Shown here one piece after another: positions 7,042-11,331 of a DNA stretch of 11,331 nt; positions within the stretch are counted from its first letter, which is position 1; every line of letters begins with the position of its first letter. The DNA lies in NCBI GenBank assembly GCA_021809365.1, contig JAKBAC010000111.1, positions 1 through 11,331 on the forward strand, written 5' to 3'. This DNA comes from Planctomycetota bacterium (GTDB taxonomy: Bacteria > Planctomycetota > Phycisphaerae > WQYP01). The notes beneath the pieces were generated by a model that saw only the letters and a program-made list of their open reading frames with translations, searched no databases and had not been told where the DNA came from. A program made the position numbers and the translations under genes.

Positions 7042-7409
7042 CGCATCACAAAGACTCGCCCCATCCCTTCCACAACGCCCCGGAGCACATGCTGCCGGGC
7101 CATGATGCAGGCACGCATGATCCGCATACGCAATCCGCCCTGCCGGCGGACATTCTGGAACTGCTGCAACGCCATGCGGAAGAATTGCTCCGCACCAGCC
7201 GAGAACACCATCGCAGTTCCACCGCCCCAACCGACGCCCCGATTGTGGATCCCTGGGCCTTGGCCGGCACAGGTTCAGCAGCGACTGCGGACAGTGCCGC
7301 CGGAAATACCAGGCAGGCCGGCACACTGCAAAAACTGCTGGCCATTGGTGAAAAGCTTCTGGCGAAACTTGAAAGCCCGATAAAAAACCCCTTCGACTTT
7401 TTGCCATGA
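7038..7409 (+). CDS. Unrecognised phage-module protein (tail chaperone position)
   Basis: ATG 7038 overlaps the preceding stop (ATGA), favouring it over the ATG at 7026. The 123-residue protein is soluble, with a histidine-rich N-terminus (HHKDSPHPFHNAPEH), a helix ADILELLQRHAEELLRTSREHH at about 37-58, a low-complexity A/T/G linker, and a second helix ending KLLAKLESPIKNPFDFLP. I do not recognise a family. Its place after a putative tail tube gene is where tail assembly chaperones usually lie, but no frameshift site or following tape-measure gene is seen. Its last 14 codons recur at 9483-9527, beyond the restriction-modification operon. Confidence 0.6.
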   Translation: MTHHKDSPHPFHNAPEHMLPGHDAGTHDPHTQSALPADILELLQRHAEELLRTSREHHRSSTAPTDAPIVDPWALAGTGSAATADSAAGNTRQAGTLQKLLAIGEKLLAKLESPIKNPFDFLP

Positions 7410-7421
7410 TCATTCCGTTGG
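7365..7421 (+). repeat. Left copy of the 57-bp direct repeat (tail-gene 3' end)
   Basis: These 57 bases match 9483-9539 without gaps at 54 positions. They cover the last 14 codons, the stop and 12 further bases of the 7038-7409 gene. Homology to the right copy resumes at once in antitoxin sequence (7422 corresponds to 9813), so about 273 bp present on the right are missing here. Together the two stretches form the left arm flanking the restriction-modification operon. Confidence 0.9.
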
Positions 7422-7570
7422 TATGCGTCCCATCGCAAAAGAAGACATTCAAGGCTTTGCGAAGTATAAAAAATCATCGTTCGTTTGGCATGTGGGCTGA
7501 TCGCGCGGAGATAGCCGACGTGGCCGCGCACGTAAAGAAAATCCGCACGAGGCATACGGATGCCCGTTGA
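7422..7570 (+). pseudogene. Degenerate 3' half of a Phd-type antitoxin gene
   Basis: This stretch aligns with 9813-9960, the 3' part of the intact antitoxin. The last 29 codons (NHRSFGMWADRAEIADVAAH ... RHTDAR) keep the antitoxin frame; the intact gene has DHRSFGMWADRADMADVTAY in the same place. Upstream of this the remnant has one extra nucleotide (after about 7441), so the ATGCGTCCC stretch is in a different frame from the rest. The start, promoter and DNA-binding N-terminal half are gone. It cannot encode a working antitoxin. Confidence 0.85.
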
Positions 7571-7583
7571 TAGGGATATTTAA
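7560..7583 (+). pseudogene. First codons of a VapC-type toxin, interrupted
   Basis: ATG 7560 overlaps the antitoxin remnant stop exactly as ATG 9950 overlaps the intact antitoxin stop. The codons read MPVDRDI then TAA, against MLFDTDIL in the intact toxin, so two of the first acidic residues survive. Homology ends here, and the stop codon of the methyltransferase on the other strand is at 7580-7582. This marks the junction between the duplicated DNA and the restriction-modification operon. Confidence 0.7.
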
Positions 7584-8785
7584 TCCAGCTTTCCAATGCC
7601 AAGGTTGGCAAGGCATTCCCTAACATTGGTCGCTGTGGAATTAACGCAAACCACATCGGGATGCGGGATCTGGAATAAATCCTCCCGCTGTTCTGAATTG
7701 GTAACAATTAACAGCAGTGTCGCCGGCTGCTTATTTTGACCGGCGTGATGGAGGGCATCCGCAGCGTCGGAAAGACCTTCGCCTTCCCGCTGGACGCGGA
7801 TCAGCACAGGATTTCCTCCGGGAGGCATTTTGAGAATCGCATCAATTCCGCGACTGCGCTGAACTGGAATGACAGGCAGGCCATGCAGGCAAGCCATGGC
7901 CCTCTGATCGGCTTGGATATAGGTTTCACGCCCCAGTTGCATAAGTTCGGAAGAGGTCTTGAAGGGATGTTGAAGCCGCTGGGTGGCCAGATGGACTGCC
8001 TCGCCGGAGATGTCTATTCCCAGAGCGTTGCGACCAAGCAGTTCCGCAGCAACAAGTGTAGTGCCGCTGCCCATGAATGGGTCAAGAACAAAATCTCCGG
8101 GAACTGTCACCAGTGCGATGATGCGCTCCAGCAGGAGGATGGGCTTTTGGGTCGGGTAGCCCACCCGCTCCTTTGCCTTTGGGTTGAGCAACGGGATGTC
8201 CCAGACATCGGCTACCGGCACCCCTTTCTTATGGCCATCTTGGAGGACGCTTCCATCGCCATCGCGCGCGTAGATGGATTTCCCATGTTCATCGCGCCGG
8301 CGACGTTGCAGGATCTGGTCAACATTGGTCGAAGGAGAGTAATCATCAAATTGCTGATAATATTGGTAATTATCTGTTTTAGTGTAAAAAAAGATCGTCT
8401 GATGCGATGGCATGGGATTGCGCTGCGAGTTTGACCAACGACGGTAATGCCAGATAATTTCAGAGCGGAACATCGGCTCGCCAAAGGTTTCATCCAGGAG
8501 AAAACGAATGTGGTGCGAGGCGTTGGTGTCGCACTGAAAATACAGCGAACCAGTCGATTTCAGCACGCGCCGAAATTCTCGAACCCGCGATCGCAGGAAT
8601 TCAAGGTACTGTAACCGAGATTCCCACCGGTCGCTGAATTGAAACGAGGTCTCCCGATCACGCGCAACCAGTGAATGTACCTTCTGGGTGAAAAAGGGCG
8701 GGTCGACGTATACCAAATCAACGGATTCTGCCGGAAGATCGCGGACCACATCCAGACAATCACCCTGATGCACGTTACTTGCCAT
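7580..8785 (-). CDS. Beta-class DNA methyltransferase of an ApaLI-like restriction-modification system
   Basis: The 401-residue enzyme is predicted to protect the host DNA at the sites cut by its partner endonuclease. Motif order is that of the beta class: DPPF (motif IV) at 28-31, then GYPTQKP (motif X) at 209-215 and the SAM-binding VLDPFMGSGTT (motif I) at 233-243. DPPF suggests N6-adenine or N4-cytosine methylation. ATG 8785 is preceded by AAGGA 9 nt upstream and overlaps the endonuclease stop by 11 nt, so the pair is an operon with the nuclease first; the longer frame from 8917 only runs back into the endonuclease gene. After about residue 275 there is an extra C-terminal domain of about 125 residues that the catalytic fold does not need. 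The gene ends exactly on the truncated toxin remnant. Confidence 0.9.
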   Translation of the reverse strand: MASNVHQGDCLDVVRDLPAESVDLVYVDPPFFTQKVHSLVARDRETSFQFSDRWESRLQYLEFLRSRVREFRRVLKSTGSLYFQCDTNASHHIRFLLDETFGEPMFRSEIIWHYRRWSNSQRNPMPSHQTIFFYTKTDNYQYYQQFDDYSPSTNVDQILQRRRRDEHGKSIYARDGDGSVLQDGHKKGVPVADVWDIPLLNPKAKERVGYPTQKPILLLERIIALVTVPGDFVLDPFMGSGTTLVAAELLGRNALGIDISGEAVHLATQRLQHPFKTSSELMQLGRETYIQADQRAMACLHGLPVIPVQRSRGIDAILKMPPGGNPVLIRVQREGEGLSDAADALHHAGQNKQPATLLLIVTNSEQREDLFQIPHPDVVCVNSTATNVRECLANLGIGKLD

Positions 8786-9407
8786 GTTGCGCCGTCCTTT
8801 CTTCAGCCAGTTCGTTAAGTATCCCCAACAAGTCAACGCCCGTGCGTTTATTGATATATTCCCAGGCGGCCGCACCACTATGATACTCCCCATTGACGCT
8901 TTTATAGAGCGATTCAAGCACTTCCTGGACTCGGATGGCCTGCTGTCGCATTGGGCAATAGAACATCACGCGTACAGGCCGATAGCCGGCTCCATGCACC
9001 ACTTGCAGTCGCGTATGCTCTTTGATTATATGATCGCCGTCCGTGGTTGCGTCTCGCCATTTTATCTCCAGCGCCTCATTATTTACCAGACAATCCACTT
9101 CAAAGTATTTCGGCTTTTGGCCCAGTGAATTTGGAATTCGGATCGGGCCGGAGTCTGGAAACTTCTCCCTGAAACAGTGCCCGGCGGCCTCTTGAAGAAA
9201 CAGTCCAGCGTACTGATATAAAAATCGGCCTTTATTTTGGTATTCATCAATGGCTATCCCCTCCTGCACGCTTATGCCAAGAACTTTATAAATCAGCGTG
9301 TGCGACCGATCGTCCTGTCGCATTTCGACCAGTCGGTGCTCAATCTGGCGATTAAGCTTATCCGCATATCGGTCAGCTAATGCCCGAATATCGTCTCTCA
9401 TTGCCAT
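8775..9407 (-). CDS. ApaLI-like type II restriction endonuclease
   Basis: The 210-residue protein resembles the ApaLI restriction endonuclease family, whose founding member cuts GTGCAC; the exact site for this protein is not proven. Recognisable stretches are HTLIYKVLGIS, the YQNKGRFLYQYAG motif at 56-68, and the PD-(D/E)xK core with D105 in FEVDCLV and E114-x-K116 in ALEIKW, followed by RDATTDGDHIIKEHTR. C-terminal NGEYHSGAAAWEYINKRTGVDLL also fits. The ATG 9407 start (a second, two codons in, is at 9401) has no ribosome-binding site, and a good promoter ends only 6 nt upstream, suggesting a leaderless transcript. The methyltransferase follows in the same operon with an 11-nt overlap. The active-site residues are intact. 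Confidence 0.85.
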   Translation of the reverse strand: MAMRDDIRALADRYADKLNRQIEHRLVEMRQDDRSHTLIYKVLGISVQEGIAIDEYQNKGRFLYQYAGLFLQEAAGHCFREKFPDSGPIRIPNSLGQKPKYFEVDCLVNNEALEIKWRDATTDGDHIIKEHTRLQVVHGAGYRPVRVMFYCPMRQQAIRVQEVLESLYKSVNGEYHSGAAAWEYINKRTGVDLLGILNELAEERTAQHGK

Positions 9408-9413
9408 GGTATC

Positions 9414-9442
9414 TTTATATGCGTTTTAGGTGCTGGCGTAAA
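9414..9442 (-). promoter_or_regulatory. Promoter of the restriction-modification operon
   Basis: On the minus strand, TTTACG (plus 9437-9442, 4/6 to -35) and TATAAA (plus 9414-9419, 5/6 to -10) are separated by exactly 17 nt. Only 6 nt lie between the -10 box and the endonuclease ATG, so transcription should begin at or next to the start codon. This explains the missing ribosome-binding site and predicts leaderless translation of the nuclease, while the methyltransferase has its own ribosome-binding site. Confidence 0.55.
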
Positions 9443-9482
9443 CCACCGGCCAAATGTGACGCTGGGCCTTCCAGCACTGACC

Positions 9483-9539
9483 AAACTTGAAAGCCCCATA
9501 AAAAGCCCCTTCGATTTTTTGCCATGATCATTCCGTTGG
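9483..9539 (+). repeat. Right copy of the 57-bp direct repeat (tail-gene 3' end)
   Basis: It matches 7365-7421 at 54 of 57 positions and encodes KLESPIKSPFDFLP followed by TGA at 9525-9527, the same C-terminus as the 7038-7409 protein with one change. The rest of that gene is absent upstream: sequence before 9483 does not align with the intact gene. It begins the right flank, which continues through 9540-9812 (unique to this side) into the intact antitoxin. Confidence 0.9.
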
Positions 9540-9568
9540 CAGGAGGCGTACCAATATAATTTGTTTCT

Positions 9569-9616
9569 AAGCCGCTCCGCCTGCTCACGCCGCACCACCG
9601 GCAGAGCCGGCGGCTT
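9569..9616. repeat. Imperfect stem-loop containing the 22-bp inverted copy
   Basis: Outer arms AAGCCGC (9569-9575) and GCGGCTT (9610-9616) pair perfectly, with GCTC/GAGC inside. A competing inner hairpin is CCGGC-AGA-GCCGG. Bases 9593-9614 are the exact reverse complement of 4061-4082. There is no strong T-run, so it is not a clear intrinsic terminator. It sits between the right tail-gene repeat and the toxin-antitoxin promoter. Confidence 0.45.
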
Positions 9617-9648
9617 TATGGCGTTTGGCAAACCAAGGTTCGCCGGCA

Positions 9649-9697
9649 TTGTATAACTGCCCACCATGTGTATACTTGAAGTGTTATGTTTAGGAGG
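9649..9697 (+). promoter_or_regulatory. Toxin-antitoxin promoter and ribosome-binding site
   Basis: TATACT (9671-9676, 5/6 to -10) lies 16 nt after TTGTAT (9649-9654, 3/6 to -35). AGGAGG at 9692-9697 is 8 nt before GTG 9706 and sets the antitoxin start. GTATAC and GTATA elements within the promoter could be half-sites for autoregulation by the antitoxin, which is usual in this family; that part is inference. Confidence 0.45.
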
Positions 9698-9705
9698 CTC
9701 GGCCC

Positions 9706-9960
9706 GTGAAAGCAACATTTGTCGACTTGCGAAAACGTTCCAGTGACATCATTGATGCCCTGAACCGTAATGAGGCCGTTACCGTTTATTATCGCGGCAG
9801 GCCGAAGGCGATTATGCGTCCTATCACAAAAAAAACATCCAGGGCTTCGGGCAGTGTAAAAGATCATCGTTCGTTTGGTATGTGGGCCGATCGTGCGGAT
9901 ATGGCCGACGTGACCGCTTACGTAAAGAAAATCCGCACGAGGCATACGGATGCTCTTTGA
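9706..9960 (+). CDS. Phd/YefM-type antitoxin
   Basis: The 84-residue protein has the Phd/YefM fold in its N-terminal half: KATFVDLRKRSSDIIDALNRNEAVTVYYRGRPKAIMRPI, the standard 'dlr.....l..v..ge.V.it.rgkp.avl.p' pattern that dimerises and binds operator DNA. The C-terminal half (HRSFGMWADRADMADVTAYV) would wrap and inhibit the toxin. The GTG start has a strong AGGAGG 8 nt upstream. Its stop overlaps the toxin ATG by 11 nt, so the two are co-translated. A broken copy of its 3' half lies at 7422-7570, left of the restriction-modification operon. Confidence 0.9.
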   Translation: MKATFVDLRKRSSDIIDALNRNEAVTVYYRGRPKAIMRPITKKTSRASGSVKDHRSFGMWADRADMADVTAYVKKIRTRHTDAL

Positions 9961-10327
9961 TACTGATATTTTGATCTGGTATCTCCGTGGCAATGCGAAG
10001 GCGGCGGAATTGCTGGATCGCACGCCCCTGCGCACTGCCTCCGTGATCTCCTACATGGAACTGCTGCAGGGTTCCCGTGGAGCGCGGGAGCATCAGAGCA
10101 TCCGGGATTTTCTTTCTGAATTTAATTTTTCCGTGGAAGTGCTTTCGGAAAACATCGGTCACCGTGCGTCCATTTACATGGAAGAATATGGCCCGGCAAC
10201 CGGATTAAGCGCCACGGACGCATTGATCGCGGCAACCGCCGTGGAATCAGGCTGCACCCTGGCAACCGGGAATTTCAAGCACTTTTCGCCGATCGCCGAA
10301 CTTCGCATAACCCGTTTCAAACATTAA
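9950..10327 (+). CDS. vapC: VapC-type PIN-domain toxin
   Basis: The 125-residue protein is a PIN-domain RNase toxin of the normal VapC length. The acidic catalytic residues are visible: D4 (with D6) in LFDTDILIW, the glutamate in SYMELLQG and the aspartate in SATDALIAATA, followed by the usual TGNFKHF near the end, where many VapC proteins keep an asparagine or aspartate. VapC enzymes cut specific tRNAs or rRNA when freed from their antitoxin; the target here is unknown. It is encoded directly after and overlapping the antitoxin gene. The first seven codons are duplicated, with a stop, at 7560-7583. The locus may stabilise this chromosomal or prophage region. Confidence 0.88.
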   Translation: MLFDTDILIWYLRGNAKAAELLDRTPLRTASVISYMELLQGSRGAREHQSIRDFLSEFNFSVEVLSENIGHRASIYMEEYGPATGLSATDALIAATAVESGCTLATGNFKHFSPIAELRITRFKH

Positions 10328-10332
10328 CATTC

Positions 10333-10472
10333 CAACTCCTAACTGTCCCCTGTCCCCTGTAACCCGTAACCCGAACCCCGGCATTTCGCATCCTGCAAAA
10401 GCGAAGCGCTTCCAAAGCCTTCTAACTCCTAACTCGTTACCAACTGTAACCCGTCCCCTGTAACCCGTAACC
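10333..10472. repeat. Intergenic direct repeats between toxin and terminase
   Basis: A 20-bp sequence, GTCCCCTGTAACCCGTAACC, occurs identically at 10352-10371 and 10453-10472. Each is preceded by an 'aactcctaact' block (about 10333-10343 and 10425-10435), so a degenerate unit of about 40-50 bp occurs twice. The unit itself is built of smaller C-rich pieces (CCCCTGT, AACCCGT). It lies between two convergently transcribed genes. No gene is visible in it. Confidence 0.7.
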
Positions 10473-10479
10473 TCAATTG

Positions 10480-11331
10480 TCACCGCCCCCATACATCCGC
10501 GAATGTCCGTCCATGTGCATCGCGCAATGGCGCTGCATCGGGCGGCACATTCGGGTCTTGCGGGTTGCCCGCAGGATCCGATGGCATCATGATTTCCATA
10601 CCTGTGAGCATATATCTCAATGCATCCATAACGTGATCGCTGCCGGGTTGCACAGCGGCACCCGCTTTTTGACTTTCATCCGCGGCATACTGATATTCCG
10701 CGGCTTCCTGAATTAAGCGATGGCAGGATGAATATATTTTCAACTTTTCCGCCAGGAGGCGCGATTCAACCACGGAAATACCGGCGGCAATGGAAACCAG
10801 CGGGGCTTTTTCGCAGGGCGCATCATAGCGGCGCACGAGGTCTATTAAATCCGGCCGCGAGCGGTCGGCAAAACAGCGCTCCACATTCCAGCGTTTAAGC
10901 AGTGCGGCAATTTTTTCCGCAAGTTCATCCAGCGGCATCCGCCGGGCGTAGAATTCCTCGACAACATACAGGCGTTGATCCGGACGTAACACGCCTACCA
11001 CCACCGCAGTGGGATCGCGCCAACCCCAATCCAGACCCGCACAAGCCAGCGGGGCGTTAGCCAATTCCTTTTCATCCAGACCCGAGCCGGAAATGACGTG
11101 ATCCGCAAATGTCTCATACACCAGCCCCTCCGGTGCCGCCCAAAGGCCGTCCAGCAGGCGTTTCCGTCGCACGCCGGAAAGCCGCTCCAGCGTAGAGCGA
11201 TAGGTCTGGCCGGCAACGGTGTATTGCCCAAGTCGGCGATCAAAGAAAATCGGATTGTCTTCATGGCGGCTGACCAAGCGGCGCATGAGTCCCGCATTGG
11301 CCCGCACATTAAGCCAATGCCCCGGATGCGA
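10480..11331 (-). CDS. Phage terminase large subunit, 5' partial (nuclease part)
   Basis: The frame runs through the right edge without a stop, so GTG 11307 is not a proven start; the true gene begins beyond the window with its ATPase domain. The visible part covers the end of the ATPase region (RHEDNPIFF ... LDGLWAAPEGLVYETF) and the RNase H-like nuclease that cuts concatemeric DNA during head filling. Counting from 11307, the metal ligands are D93 in AGLDWGWRDPTAVVVG, D148 in CFADRSRPDLIDLVRR and D224/D228 in SDHVMDALRYML. The C-terminal tail (about 240-275) is proline- and aspartate-rich. It is transcribed opposite to the head-tail genes at 5009-7409, so it is not in an intact morphogenesis operon here. 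The next gene to its left, the toxin, converges on it. Confidence 0.88.
   Translation of the reverse strand, partial: SHPGHWLNVRANAGLMRRLVSRHEDNPIFFDRRLGQYTVAGQTYRSTLERLSGVRRKRLLDGLWAAPEGLVYETFADHVISGSGLDEKELANAPLACAGLDWGWRDPTAVVVGVLRPDQRLYVVEEFYARRMPLDELAEKIAALLKRWNVERCFADRSRPDLIDLVRRYDAPCEKAPLVSIAAGISVVESRLLAEKLKIYSSCHRLIQEAAEYQYAADESQKAGAAVQPGSDHVMDALRYMLTGMEIMMPSDPAGNPQDPNVPPDAAPLRDAHGRTFADVWGR

Noticed and set aside
7365..9539. Insertion sequence or composite transposon carrying the restriction-modification genes
   Set aside because: No transposase, no terminal inverted repeats and no short target duplication are seen. The flanks are direct copies of host sequence, which fits long target duplication better.
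9593..9614. Intrinsic terminator of the tail operon
   Set aside because: The CCGGC-AGA-GCCGG hairpin is not followed by a T-run, so it was recorded only as a repeat and stem-loop.
1..11331. CRISPR array, tRNA, rRNA or an attachment site next to a tRNA
   Set aside because: I read both strands for regular repeat-spacer spacing and for tRNA-like arms and saw none.

Overview
The window looks like a mid-GC bacterial chromosome segment rich in accessory DNA. The best lineage hint is the lipoprotein at 4142-4810. Its STN-like domain followed by a SWIDNGG-type C-terminus is, from memory, typical of Planctomycetota. That assignment is an inference; no rRNA or tRNA is visible.

Layout. (1) 3-2530, plus strand: the 3' part of a large N6-adenine DNA methylase with its own target-recognition region, translationally coupled to a PIN-domain nuclease. 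(2) 2531-2812: gene debris, including a 25-codon repeat-type ORF and the N-terminal stub of a nucleotidyltransferase. (3) 2813-4810, minus strand: leuB (3-isopropylmalate dehydrogenase) and, upstream of it, a lipoprotein gene with a palindrome over its promoter. (4) 5009-7409, plus strand: a compact phage head-tail/tail block (head-tail connector, head-closure adaptor, DUF3168-type tail completion protein, a probable tail tube-like protein, and an unrecognised protein). (5) 7580-9407, minus strand: a two-gene restriction-modification operon, an ApaLI-like endonuclease followed by a beta-class DNA methyltransferase. (6) 9706-10327, plus strand: an intact Phd/VapC-type toxin-antitoxin pair. (7) 10480-11331, minus strand: the C-terminal part of a phage terminase large subunit, running off the right edge.

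The main result is how regions 4-6 fit together. The restriction-modification operon lies between two direct copies of one stretch of DNA. Each copy starts with the last 14 codons of the 7038-7409 tail-region gene (54 of 57 bases identical), then carries antitoxin sequence, and ends in the first codons of the toxin. The right copy is the intact toxin-antitoxin locus. The left copy has lost about 273 bp, has a 1-nt frameshift in the antitoxin and a stop after toxin codon 7, and the methyltransferase stop codon sits exactly there. This is what restriction-modification insertion with a long target duplication would leave.

The phage genes are an incomplete, rearranged prophage. No portal, capsid, tape-measure, lysis or integrase gene is visible, and the terminase points the opposite way from the head-tail genes. 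A 22-bp exact inverted repeat at 4061-4082 and 9593-9614 brackets the head-tail block and the restriction-modification operon and could have supported an inversion. With the methylase-PIN pair on the left, the window holds three defence or selfish modules around phage remains.
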